Below, piece by piece: positions 23,444-31,237 of a DNA stretch of 41,861 nt; within the stretch, counting starts at the first letter, position 1, and every line of letters begins with the position of its first letter. The stretch is from an uncultured bacterium. Lineage in GTDB: Bacteria; Verrucomicrobiota; Lentisphaeria; Victivallales; UBA1829. Made by a program: the position numbers and the translations under genes. The notes below the pieces were generated by a model that was not told the origin of the DNA, did no database searches, and saw nothing but the letters and a program-made list of their open reading frames with translations. Location of the stretch: the NCBI GenBank assembly GCA_902762495.1, contig CACWOL010000023.1:1-41861 (forward strand), read 5' to 3'.

Positions 23444-24826
23444 TTATGGCCACCAGCGTTTGATCGTGCCGATTACGAAGAGCGCGGCGATTGCAAGTGG
23501 AAGCAAGGAGAAGATGTAGTAGCGTGTCCACACGGGAAGCTTCATGCCTTCGCCCATATTGGCCTCCGCGAAGAATCTCTTCCAGCCCCAGGCGGCCGGG
23601 AGTCCGCAGAAGATCACGATAAAGACCGAACCGAGCGGGAGCAGGATGTCGCTCACGATGTAGTCCTCCAGATCAAGGAACGTGGAATTGCCGCCGAGCG
23701 GATGGATGCCGCTCAGGAGGTTGAACCCGAGGGCGCAGGGAAGGGAGAAAATGAAGATGACGACCGTATTTGCGAGCGCGGCTTTTGTGCGGGAATAATG
23801 CAGTTCATCGATCATGAACGCGATGAGATTTTCGAAGACCGCCACGACCGTGGTGAACGCCGCCGCGCTCATGAAGAGGAAGAAGAGCGCTCCCCAAAGA
23901 CGTGGCCAGGCCATATGATTGAAGATATCCGGGAGAGAAACGAAGACGAGGCTGGGGCCGGAGGAAACGTCGATGCCGTAGGATTTGCATGCGGGGAAGA
24001 TCACGATGCCGGCGAGCACGGCGACGGCGGTATCAAGCGAAATGATGATCAGGGATTCTTTCAGCAGAGAATGTTCGCGTCGGATGTAGCTGCCGCAGAT
24101 CGTGATGGCGCCGACCCCCAGGCTGAGCGTGAAGAACGCCTGTCCCATCGCAGCCACAACGACCTCGGAAAGCCCCGTTTCGCGGACCGCGTTCATGCTC
24201 GGCATGAGGTAGAATTTCAGACCTTCCTTCGCCCCCGGCAGGAAGAGCGCCCGGCAGCACAGGACCAGGAGCAGGACGAACAGTCCGCCCATCAGGAACT
24301 TCGTGACACGTTCCACGCCGTTTTTCAGCCCGGCGCCGCAGACGGCGGACCCGGCAACGACCGTGATGAGCATGAAGAGGACGTTTTTCCACGGGCTGGC
24401 GACGACCGCGCCGAAATGCTGCCCGATCTCTTCCGTGTTCAGCGTGGAGATCCCGGTGAAGAGATAGTCGAACGTGTAGCAGAGCATCCAGCCAGTCACG
24501 GTCGTGTAGAAGATCATGAGCACTGCGGATCCGGCGCAGAAGATCCCGGCGGGTATCTGCCAGCGTTCCGGGCGGGAATGCGTCAGCACCTTCGCCGCGC
24601 CGAACAGCGTGCGTTTGCTTGAGCGCCCGATTGCGAGTTCCATGATCATCAGCGGCAGTCCCATCGCAACGAGGAAGAAAAGATAGAACGCCACGAAGCA
24701 CGCGCCGCCGTATTTGCCCGTGACATAGGGGAAACGCCAGATGTTGCCGAGACCGATGGCGCATCCGGCGGTGAGGAGAATGAACCCGAGGCGGGAGCCG
24801 AGCGATTCGCGTTTGTTGTCAGGCAT
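23444..24826 (-). CDS. sodium-dependent neurotransmitter symporter family (NSS/SNF) transporter
   Basis: A 460-residue inner-membrane Na+-coupled transporter, probably for an amino acid. The N-terminus has the family signature SRLGFILLTAGCAIGLGNIWRFPYV (split helix 1, Na+ and substrate site), then KYGGACFVAFYLFFLVAMGLPLM and ELAIGRSSKR. Helix 6 region is AMGQAFFTLSLGVGAI. About eleven to twelve helices fit LeuT-type members. It lies 48 bases after a 72-aa one- or two-helix protein in the same transcript. Substrate cannot be told from sequence by eye. Confidence 0.95.
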   Translation of the reverse strand: MPDNKRESLGSRLGFILLTAGCAIGLGNIWRFPYVTGKYGGACFVAFYLFFLVAMGLPLMIMELAIGRSSKRTLFGAAKVLTHSRPERWQIPAGIFCAGSAVLMIFYTTVTGWMLCYTFDYLFTGISTLNTEEIGQHFGAVVASPWKNVLFMLITVVAGSAVCGAGLKNGVERVTKFLMGGLFVLLLVLCCRALFLPGAKEGLKFYLMPSMNAVRETGLSEVVVAAMGQAFFTLSLGVGAITICGSYIRREHSLLKESLIIISLDTAVAVLAGIVIFPACKSYGIDVSSGPSLVFVSLPDIFNHMAWPRLWGALFFLFMSAAAFTTVVAVFENLIAFMIDELHYSRTKAALANTVVIFIFSLPCALGFNLLSGIHPLGGNSTFLDLEDYIVSDILLPLGSVFIVIFCGLPAAWGWKRFFAEANMGEGMKLPVWTRYYIFSLLPLAIAALFVIGTIKRWWP

Positions 24827-24874
24827 GGGGAAAGCCTTTCGGAAGAGAAAACTTGAGCGTTGAAAAGGAGACGA

Positions 24875-25093
24875 TTATTTCTTTTCGTTGTCCTCGCCGT
24901 TGCCTTCGCCGTTGTCGCCGTTGTCGTCTTTCCTGTTTCCGGTCAGCTTGAGAACGAGCGCGAGGGTGTTGATGATAAAATAGACCAGCAGACCGTAGCC
25001 GAGCAGTTTGTAGCCCATCGCAAGCCCCCAGATCACACCGATGGCGAGAAGGATGTCTATCACGATAAGACTGAGCAAGTTTTTATCTTTCAT
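24875..25093 (-). CDS. small membrane protein, probable accessory subunit of the NSS transporter
   Basis: 72 residues: MKDKNLLSLIVIDILLAIGV, then GLAMGYKLLGYGLLVYFIINTLALVL, forming two hydrophobic segments, and a hydrophilic acidic Asn/Gly/Asp tail ending GEDNEKK. AGGAG lies about 6 bases before the ATG and the gene heads the NSS operon. A small essential partner is known for one bacterial NSS transporter (MetS with MetP in Corynebacterium glutamicum); here the analogy is by gene order and size, not clear sequence similarity. Confidence 0.75.
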   Translation of the reverse strand: MKDKNLLSLIVIDILLAIGVIWGLAMGYKLLGYGLLVYFIINTLALVLKLTGNRKDDNGDNGEGNGEDNEKK

Positions 25094-25141
25094 GGGAACT
25101 CCTGTTTCCTGAAAAAAAGCCTGAGTGAAAAAACGTTAAAA

Positions 25142-25170
25142 AATGTATCACGTTCGGGCGGAAAAGTCAA
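25142..25170 (-). promoter_or_regulatory. promoter of the NSS operon
   Basis: On the minus strand TTGACT (25170-25165), 17 bases, TACATT (25147-25142), about 50 bases before ATG 25093. Confidence 0.7.
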
Positions 25171-25275
25171 GAAAACAAAGCGTTTTTTACGGAAAATGGC
25201 GTCAGGAGAACCGCCCGGTCCCTCGCATATACATGCGTATGTGTGTCTTTTTTTAATGCTTTTAAGAAAAGCGGC

Positions 25276-25304
25276 TTGAAAAACATCCCGTCCGGGGGTA
25301 TATT
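25276..25304 (+). promoter_or_regulatory. promoter of rpsA
   Basis: TTGAAA (25276-25281), 17 bases, TATATT (25299-25304). The leader of about 80 bases is A/C-rich and looks unstructured, as in S1 messages that rely on S1 itself. Confidence 0.75.
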
Positions 25305-25390
25305 ATATGCTTACAACCCGAAAAGCGAATGGGCTTTTGGGCGGATTGGAAACCAATAAACCAACAACCAAACCAGGAAACCAAACCACT

Positions 25391-27139
25391 ATGAGCGAAG
25401 AAAAGAAACAGGATGCACCCGTGCAGAAGAGCTACGTCATCATCGACGACAAGCTGACGATGGAAGATCTGCTGAGCGGACAGACCAAAACCGATTTCAA
25501 GGTCGACTCGATCGTCACCGGCACGATCGTCGAAAAGCGCCAGGACGGCGCGCTGGTCGACATCGGTCTGAAGGCCGAAGGGTTCATCCCCTACACCGAG
25601 TTCAAGAACTGGGAAGAAGTCAACCTGAATGATCAGATCGACGTCTATCTTGAAGAGCTCGAGAACGAACAGAACCAGCCCGGAATCAGCCTGCAGAAGG
25701 CGGCCTTCATCCAGACATGGAAGAAGATCACCTCCGACTTCGGCGAAGGCAGCGTGATCCGCGGCAAGATGAAGAAGAAAGTCAAAGGCGGCATCCTCAT
25801 CGACCTCGACGGCGTGGAAGCATTCCTCCCCGGCTCCCAGATCGATATCGGCCCCGTCAAGAACCTGGACGACCTCATCGACCAGGAATACGATTTCAAG
25901 ATACTCAAGATCAACCAGGAACGCCACAATATCGTCGTTTCCCGCCGCGAACTGCTCGAAGAATCCCGCAAGGATATGCGCGCTCAGTTCCTGAAGGAAA
26001 TGAAGGTCGGCGAACTCCGCAAGGGCAAAGTCAAGAACATCACCGATTTCGGCGCGTTCATCGACCTCGGCGGCGTGGACGGACTCCTCCACATCACCGA
26101 TATGTCCTGGGGCCGCATCACGAACCCGAAGGAAATGCTGGAAGTCGGCCAGGAGATCGAGGTCATGGTCCTCGACATCGACTTCGCCAAGGAGCGCGTC
26201 TCCCTCGGCCTCAAGCAAAAGTCCGCGAACCCCTGGGACGACGTCGAGACCAAGTACCCCGTCGGCTCCACCGTCAAGGGCCATGTGGTCAACATCATGC
26301 CCTACGGCGCGTTCGTCGAGATCGAACAGGGCGTCGAAGGCCTCATCCACGTCTCCGAGATGTCCTGGACCAAGCGTATCACGAAGGCCAGCGACGTCGT
26401 CAGCGCCGGCGAAGAAGTCGAAGCCGTCATTCTTGAGGTCAACAAGGCCGACAAGAAGATCTCCCTCGGTCTCCGCCAGAAGACCCGCAATCCGTGGGAA
26501 GTCCTCGCCGAGAAGTATCCTCCCGGAAGCCACATCAAGGGCAAGGTCCGCAATATGACCACCTACGGCGCGTTCGTCGAGATCGAAAACGACATCGACG
26601 GCATGATCCATGTCTCCGACATGTCCTGGACCCGCAAGATCAATCACCCGAACGAGGTCCTGAAGGTCGGCGAGGAAGTCGAAGCCGTCATTCTCGACAT
26701 CGATCCGACCCAGCAGCGCATCTCCCTCGGCCTGAAGCAGACCGAAGTCGATCCGTGGGCCAACATCGAGCAGATCTACAAGATCGGTGACGTCGTGAAG
26801 GGCAAAGTCACGAAGGTCACCGCGTTCGGCGCCTTCATCGAGCTCTCCCACAAGATCGACGGTCTCGTCCACATCTCCCAGATCTCCCGCGACCACGTCG
26901 AAAAGGTCAAAGACAAACTCAATCTCGGCGACGAGATCGAGGCCGTCGTGATCAAGATCGACAAGGACGAACGCCGCATCGGCCTCAGCATCAAGGCCCT
27001 CGAGGAAGGTTTCAACGAAGAGTCCATCAAGGCCGCCGGCGAGGAAGTCTCCGCCGCGCTCAAGCCGGGCGAAGCCCTCGGCGACATGGGCACCATCTTC
27101 GGCAACTCCCTCGACAACCTCGACCTGAAGCAGGATTGA
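25391..27139 (+). CDS. rpsA: 30S ribosomal protein S1
   Basis: mRNA-binding ribosomal protein with six S1 (OB-fold) domains, cytoplasmic. The repeats begin near VDSIVTGTIVEKRQDGALVDIG, GSVIRGKMKKKVKGGILIDL, GELRKGKVKNITDFGAFIDL, GSTVKGHVVNIMPYGAFVEI, GSHIKGKVRNMTTYGAFVEI and GDVVKGKVTKVTAFGAFIEL; domains 3-6 end with the usual LIHVSEMSW/IS pattern. 582 residues, close to E. coli S1 (557). ATG 25391 is chosen because the in-frame extension back to 25307 reads as leader sequence, starting at about the transcription start. Only a weak CAGGAAA ribosome site at long distance is present, consistent with autoregulated S1 messages. Confidence 0.96.
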   Translation: MSEEKKQDAPVQKSYVIIDDKLTMEDLLSGQTKTDFKVDSIVTGTIVEKRQDGALVDIGLKAEGFIPYTEFKNWEEVNLNDQIDVYLEELENEQNQPGISLQKAAFIQTWKKITSDFGEGSVIRGKMKKKVKGGILIDLDGVEAFLPGSQIDIGPVKNLDDLIDQEYDFKILKINQERHNIVVSRRELLEESRKDMRAQFLKEMKVGELRKGKVKNITDFGAFIDLGGVDGLLHITDMSWGRITNPKEMLEVGQEIEVMVLDIDFAKERVSLGLKQKSANPWDDVETKYPVGSTVKGHVVNIMPYGAFVEIEQGVEGLIHVSEMSWTKRITKASDVVSAGEEVEAVILEVNKADKKISLGLRQKTRNPWEVLAEKYPPGSHIKGKVRNMTTYGAFVEIENDIDGMIHVSDMSWTRKINHPNEVLKVGEEVEAVILDIDPTQQRISLGLKQTEVDPWANIEQIYKIGDVVKGKVTKVTAFGAFIELSHKIDGLVHISQISRDHVEKVKDKLNLGDEIEAVVIKIDKDERRIGLSIKALEEGFNEESIKAAGEEVSAALKPGEALGDMGTIFGNSLDNLDLKQD

Positions 27140-27171
27140 GCGTAGTCAGAGATTTGTAAGAAGTCTCATCC

Positions 27172-27206
27172 GCCCCGCTGGAATTTCCGTTCCGGCGGGG
27201 CTTTTT
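27172..27206 (+). terminator. rpsA terminator
   Basis: GCCCCGC / GCGGGGC stem extended by GGAA/TTCC (27172-27201), followed by TTTTT (27202-27206). Confidence 0.9.
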
Positions 27207-27350
27207 GCATAAAGGAACAGGAAACCCTTTTTGTTGTTTTTTGTTACAATAAATAGCGCGCAAGAAACGTTAAATGTTATCATACGGGTCTCTTATCCCC
27301 GTTTCCCCCGGTTTGGTTTCCGCAACATCATAACCCCACGGAGAAATAAC

Positions 27351-29216
27351 ATGAAACACCGAGTCTTTCTGATCGCCGCTTTGTTCGCCTGTATGTTGGG
27401 CGGAGTGTGTTCCTGTTCACAGGAAGATGCCGCGTCATCGTCCGTTGCACCGAACCAGGAGCAAAAGGGCCGGGAGATCGCGACTGTTCTGCAACAGGAA
27501 CAAAAGGACCTGGAAATCGCGACCATTCAGCTGGAACAGTATTCCGGCAGTATCAAATCCACACAGCCAAACGTAAGAACGCAGTCCGTTTCCATTGCAA
27601 ACCGGTCCGACAAAACGATCGACTTATACGGCTATTCCGTCACCAACAACGGGAAAGAGATTCTGCGAATCAACGAGCATGTCGAATTGGAAAAAGATGC
27701 AAAGAAGGTGTTTCCGCTCCCTCTAGTCGATACAGGAAAAGAGAACAGGAAGCAGGGATTCGCAATCGAGCCATGGTTCCTTTACTCCATAGTCTTCAAG
27801 GATGAGAATGAAGCCCGGAAGGAACGGGAAGAGCTTGCGACGATGATGGAACGGTATCTGCCGTATCTCACGGAACTGAGTAAAACGATATTCGAAGTAG
27901 ACTATAGTACGGGGAAATATTCGTTCTACTTTTCGGAAATCGCCTTGAAGTCTCCCCGGAATGAGACCGTGGACCAGATCCTTCTGACGAAGGTGGATGT
28001 TCAGAAGAATCCGTATTCCCTTGTGGCATTCCTAGAACCCATACAACCCGCCGGCGTTTTTCGGAAAGGAGATTATATTATTGTTTGCAGCATACCGGAG
28101 ATGACGCCTTTCCCGGTCGGCATTATCTTTTATAGCGGGCAGTCACTGGCGATACTTACAAGCGGGAATCAATACTTCAGCGAAAACACCGGATTGTTTG
28201 TGCCGGATCAGAAGATGACATTATCCCTGTATCGTGATCAGGACCTCAAGGAAGAAATGGTCCGTCTGGAAGGAGAGAAACTCTTTTTCAACAAAATGAG
28301 CGAAGCGCAAACGGATGAACTCGATAAGTTCCTGGACGGGGCAAGAATGAAGGAAGTGTATTATAAACTTTCCGTCACGCATCCGGTTTTCCCCGAATTG
28401 TCGCTTCCGGAGTCAATGACCGGAAAAGTCAATATCCAGCTGCGGCTAGCGCGCAGCCCCGGCAGAGGCATCGCCTACGAGTACAACGCCCTCAACAACA
28501 TCACGGGGCAGGTAAGAAATACGAATTGGAACACGGAATCCGCGACTGGCAATGGCGGCGGAGCCGTCAACAGAACCGGAGGCAGATCCGCCGCGCAGGA
28601 CGAGTATCCGGGTTCCCGGCTTGTGAACGGCATTCTTTACTCGGAGGACGGTTCCACCCTCATTTCCTGCGTTTCCGCGCCGAACGGCCCGTGCATCGTC
28701 CAGCCGGGCGTGAAGACCATCGCAGATCGCGCGTTTTCCGGCTGCGCCGGATTGACGGAAGTCCGCCTGCCGGAAGGCATCACAAAGATCGGCCGCTCCG
28801 CATTCTGGAAATGCTCCGGGTTGAAACGCATCAATCTGCCGGATTCGCTGGAAGAGATCGGGACCAATGCGTTTGAGGAGTGTACCGGACTGACGGAGAT
28901 CGCGATCCCGCCGGGCATCCGTGTCATCAAGTCCAGCACGTTTATCGTGTGTGCCGGGCTGAAGCGCGTCGATCTGCCGGATTCGCTGACGGAAATCGAG
29001 TTTGCCGCGTTTACGGCGTGTACCGGGCTGACGGAGATCACGATCCCGCCGAACGTCACATCCATCGGGGAAAGCGCGTTTGCGGGGTGTACCGGACTGA
29101 AGCACGTGACGCTCCCGGACAGTCTGAAATCCATTTCTCCGGGCGCTTTTTCCGGTTGCGAGTCCCTGGATCAGGAAACACGGGAGCGCCTGCAAAAACT
29201 GACGCACAAGCCATAG
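27351..29216 (+). CDS. BspA-type leucine-rich repeat lipoprotein
   Basis: A 621-residue surface lipoprotein. The signal peptide MKHRVFLIAALFACMLGG leads to VCSCSQ, giving a likely lipidated Cys in VCSC. Residues about 30-400 form an unrecognised domain, mostly beta-rich (for example FCKDENEARKE-like charged turns and VDYSTGKYSFYFSE), with two copies of EIAT(V/I)..EQ near the start. The C-terminus (about 425-615) has seven LRR_5 repeats, such as AFSGCAGLTEVRLPEGITKIG, preceded by NGILYSEDGSTLISCVSAP. The same block occurs in the LRR protein at 8876-10660. Adhesin or binding role inferred from the repeats. GGAG is 8 bases before ATG 27351. A -10-like TACAAT at 27245-27250 is present but no good -35. 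Confidence 0.85.
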   Translation: MKHRVFLIAALFACMLGGVCSCSQEDAASSSVAPNQEQKGREIATVLQQEQKDLEIATIQLEQYSGSIKSTQPNVRTQSVSIANRSDKTIDLYGYSVTNNGKEILRINEHVELEKDAKKVFPLPLVDTGKENRKQGFAIEPWFLYSIVFKDENEARKEREELATMMERYLPYLTELSKTIFEVDYSTGKYSFYFSEIALKSPRNETVDQILLTKVDVQKNPYSLVAFLEPIQPAGVFRKGDYIIVCSIPEMTPFPVGIIFYSGQSLAILTSGNQYFSENTGLFVPDQKMTLSLYRDQDLKEEMVRLEGEKLFFNKMSEAQTDELDKFLDGARMKEVYYKLSVTHPVFPELSLPESMTGKVNIQLRLARSPGRGIAYEYNALNNITGQVRNTNWNTESATGNGGGAVNRTGGRSAAQDEYPGSRLVNGILYSEDGSTLISCVSAPNGPCIVQPGVKTIADRAFSGCAGLTEVRLPEGITKIGRSAFWKCSGLKRINLPDSLEEIGTNAFEECTGLTEIAIPPGIRVIKSSTFIVCAGLKRVDLPDSLTEIEFAAFTACTGLTEITIPPNVTSIGESAFAGCTGLKHVTLPDSLKSISPGAFSGCESLDQETRERLQKLTHKP

Positions 29217-29235
29217 TCTTTCGGAAATGGGAATG

Positions 29236-29634
29236 TTATTCCGTTACGACGGGCAGGCCGAGGCGTTCCTGCGCGTCCTCCAGCCCGCCGTAATTCGAGA
29301 CGTTGGTGTAGCCCATCGCGCGCATGGTCTCCAGCGCGGTATTCGCGCGGCGTCCGGACCGGCAGTACAGGATGATCCGAGCTGACTTATCCGGGGCGAC
29401 GGCGGCGATCTCCGCCCCGATTTGATCGTGCGGGATGTTCAATGCTCCTTGCAGATACCCGGACGCGTATTCCTCCGGCGAACGGACGTCCAGCAGGATC
29501 ACGCTGCTCATATCGATGAGCGCGGACTGTTCCGCATGCGTGCCGTCCGATGCCTTTTCCGAGTTGCCGCAGGCGCATCCGCAGACCGCGGCCGCTGCGC
29601 AGCTCAGACAGAATGCGTATTGTAAGAGCTTCAT
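29236..29634 (-). CDS. rhodanese-domain lipoprotein
   Basis: A 132-residue exported single-domain rhodanese (sulfurtransferase fold). Signal MKLLQYAFCLSCAAAAVCGC with a plausible lipobox VCGC. The domain shows VILLDVRSPEEYASGYLQGALN and the active-site loop LYCRSGRRANTA (catalytic Cys in CRSGRR). TNVSNYGGLEDAQERLG follows. It would handle sulfane sulfur or thiosulfate in the periplasm; the true substrate is unknown. Start ATG 29634 has AAGGA nine bases upstream; the longer frame to 29736 runs through the promoter and is rejected. Convergent with the LRR lipoprotein at a 19-base gap. Confidence 0.88.
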   Translation of the reverse strand: MKLLQYAFCLSCAAAAVCGCACGNSEKASDGTHAEQSALIDMSSVILLDVRSPEEYASGYLQGALNIPHDQIGAEIAAVAPDKSARIILYCRSGRRANTALETMRAMGYTNVSNYGGLEDAQERLGLPVVTE

Positions 29635-29690
29635 GCCGTATGTTCCTTTCCCAGTGCTGAATGTCGATTCGTTTCCATCATTTCCCCCTA

Positions 29691-29718
29691 AATATAACCC
29701 GGCTTCGAGAAATGTCAA
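29691..29718 (-). promoter_or_regulatory. promoter of rhodanese gene
   Basis: On the minus strand TTGACA (29718-29713), 16 bases, TATATT (29696-29691): a near-consensus promoter. Confidence 0.75.
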
Positions 29719-29827
29719 ATCGTATCCACCCGTCATATGCGCCCGGGTCGCGGACGAGTTGAAAAGTCGGGGAAAAAGAAAAGATGGCCTTTTTCAGCGG
29801 AAAATCGACGTTTTTTTAGAATCTTGC

Positions 29828-29855
29828 TTGATTTTTTGAGAAAAAGCGATATAGT
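29828..29855 (+). promoter_or_regulatory. promoter of initiator tRNA
   Basis: TTGATT (29828-29833), 16 bases, TATAGT (29850-29855), ending 17 bases before the tRNA. The gap 29719-29827 holds nothing else I can support. Confidence 0.75.
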
Positions 29856-29871
29856 ATTTAATACTCATTGT

Positions 29872-29946
29872 TGCGGGGTAGAGCAGAGGTAGCTCGTCAG
29901 GCTCATAACCTGGAGGCCGTTGGTTCGATTCCAACCCCCGCTACCA
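29872..29946 (+). tRNA. initiator tRNA-fMet (CAT)
   Basis: A 75-base cloverleaf with encoded CCA. The acceptor TGCGGGG pairs with CCCCGCT except for position 1-72 (T opposite T), the unpaired end required of initiators. D-stem GAGC/GCTC gives A11-T24, the initiator-type pair. Anticodon loop CTCATAA. Anticodon stem TCAGG/CCTGG has two G-C pairs next to the loop and A29-T41 in place of the usual third G-C. T-arm GTTGG TTCGATT CCAAC. Confidence 0.93.
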
Positions 29947-29958
29947 ATTTGATTCTCA

Positions 29959-29982
29959 GCCGTCCATTCGGGCGGCTTTTTT
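29959..29982 (+). terminator. terminator of initiator tRNA
   Basis: GCCGTCC / GGGCGGC stem (one G-T pair), ATTC loop, then TTTTTT. Confidence 0.9.
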
Positions 29983-30004
29983 GTTGTCTCTTGCCTGGGG
30001 AACA

Positions 30005-30038
30005 CAAAAAGCGGACCTGCCGTTTCCGGAGGTCCGCT
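30005..30038 (-). terminator. terminator of GH43 gene
   Basis: AGCGGACCT / AGGTCCGCT 9-bp stem (30010-30018 with 30030-30038); on the minus strand it is followed by TTTTT at 30009-30005. Confidence 0.85.
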
Positions 30039-30065
30039 CGAATTAAGCTTATATGAGAGTTTAGC

Positions 30066-31037
30066 TCACTTGTAGGGGAAGATGGTTATAATCTTGCCCG
30101 AGGCGTCAAAGTTCAGCTCGGTGAACTTCACATTGCGCCGGTGGTTGATGCCGTTCGAGAGCTCGCAGTCATGGTAGAAAAGGTACCACTTGCCGTGGTA
30201 CTCCAGGATGGAGTGGTGTGTGGTCCAGCCGAGCACGGGCTCCAGGATGCGTCCCTGATACGTGAACGGGCCGTACGGATTGTCCGAGACGGCGTAGACA
30301 ATATAGTGCGTGGTGCCGGTGGAGTAGGTGAAATAATACTTGCCCTTGTACTTGAACATCCACGGGTCTTCGAAGTAGCGGCGGTCCTCGTCGCCCGCCT
30401 TGATCGGCGCGCCGTTTTCGTCCAGGATCACGATGTCGCGCGGCGTCTCGGCGAACTCGAGCATGTTGTCCTTCATGAGCGCGATCTTCGGGCAGACGGC
30501 GTTCTCATCCTTCGCGGGCTCCGTGCCGTTCGGATCGAACATGCCTGTGCGGTATTTTTCGAGCTGGCCGCCCCAGAGGCCGCCGAAGCACATGTAGACC
30601 TTGCCGTCCTCGTCCTCGAACGCGCACGGGTCGATGCTGAAGCTACCCTTGATGCACTCGGGTTCAGGCTTGAACGGGCCTTCCGGCACCTTGCTGGTCG
30701 CGATGCCGAGGCGGAAATTGCCGTCCTTGTCGCGGGCGGGGAACACAAGGTAGTATTTGCCGTTTTTGAACGCGACGTCCGGCGCCCACATCTGCGTGCT
30801 GACCCACGGCACGTCGTACTGCGACAGCGCGAGGCCGCAGTCGACCGGATCGGCGGTTTCGTTGTCCATGCGGAAGACGTGGTAATCCTCCATCTGGTAC
30901 TCGTCGCCGTTGTCGTTGTCCTCGCCGTCGTGCGGGATGTCGTGCGACGGGTAGATGTAGAGCTTGTCGTTGAAGACGTGGGCGGACGGGTCCGCGGTGA
31001 ACATGTGGGTGATGAGCGGCTTTCTCTGCTGAGCCAT
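30066..31037 (-). CDS. intracellular family 43 glycoside hydrolase
   Basis: A 323-residue five-bladed beta-propeller hydrolase of arabinan/xylan-type oligosaccharides (arabinofuranosidase or xylosidase). No signal peptide, so cytoplasmic. Catalytic residues are in place: base Asp in THMFTADPSAHVFNDKLYIY (about residue 16), pKa-modulating Asp in SFSIDPCAFED, and acid Glu in RRYFEDPWMFKYKGKYYFTYS. WAPDVAFKNGKYYLVFPA is typical of the family. Monocistronic, with its own promoter and terminator. Probably acts on oligosaccharides released outside, for example by the secreted GH43 at 37365-39056. Subfamily and exact substrate cannot be fixed by eye. Confidence 0.93.
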   Translation of the reverse strand: MAQQRKPLITHMFTADPSAHVFNDKLYIYPSHDIPHDGEDNDNGDEYQMEDYHVFRMDNETADPVDCGLALSQYDVPWVSTQMWAPDVAFKNGKYYLVFPARDKDGNFRLGIATSKVPEGPFKPEPECIKGSFSIDPCAFEDEDGKVYMCFGGLWGGQLEKYRTGMFDPNGTEPAKDENAVCPKIALMKDNMLEFAETPRDIVILDENGAPIKAGDEDRRYFEDPWMFKYKGKYYFTYSTGTTHYIVYAVSDNPYGPFTYQGRILEPVLGWTTHHSILEYHGKWYLFYHDCELSNGINHRRNVKFTELNFDASGKIITIFPYK

Positions 31038-31121
31038 GTTGAAATCTCCTTGTCGAGCCCCGTCCCTTGTGGGTGGGGAAAAAACAGTTTGTTTGTTGAT
31101 GCGTGCGAAATGTTACAGGTT

Positions 31122-31149
31122 ACTATAGCAGATTTCAGTCGAAAATCAA
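31122..31149 (-). promoter_or_regulatory. promoter of intracellular GH43
   Basis: On the minus strand TTGATT (31149-31144), 16 bases, TATAGT (31127-31122) preceded by TGC. Confidence 0.75.
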
Positions 31150-31171
31150 GCCGGAAACATGTTATTGCGGA

Positions 31172-31200
31172 TTGTATTTTCAGGCAAATGGGGGTACATT
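31172..31200 (+). promoter_or_regulatory. promoter of the uvrA2 operon
   Basis: TTGTAT (31172-31177), 17 bases, TACATT (31195-31200), immediately followed by the palindrome at 31201-31210. Confidence 0.7.
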
Positions 31201-31210
31201 ATAACGTTAT
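31201..31210 (+). promoter_or_regulatory. palindrome at the uvrA2 transcription start
   Basis: ATAACGTTAT, a perfect 10-base palindrome, abuts the -10 box, where a repressor would act. The same AACGTT core is repeated upstream of the secreted GH43. Confidence 0.4.
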
Positions 31211-31237
31211 TTCGAACAGAAACGACAGGAGACCCTG

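Noticed and set aside
23027..24622. A 531-codon plus-strand frame opposite the NSS transporter
   Set aside because: Highly charged shadow of a membrane-protein gene; it also overlaps the 105-aa membrane protein in the wrong frame.
25216..25245. CATATAC/GCGTATG imperfect palindrome between the NSS and rpsA promoters
   Set aside because: Too imperfect and with no second copy in the window to support an operator.
25262..26896. A 544-codon minus-strand frame opposite rpsA
   Set aside because: It mirrors the repeated S1 domains as VLFDLDERA-like repeats, which is an antisense reflection of the S1 repeat rather than a real repeat protein.
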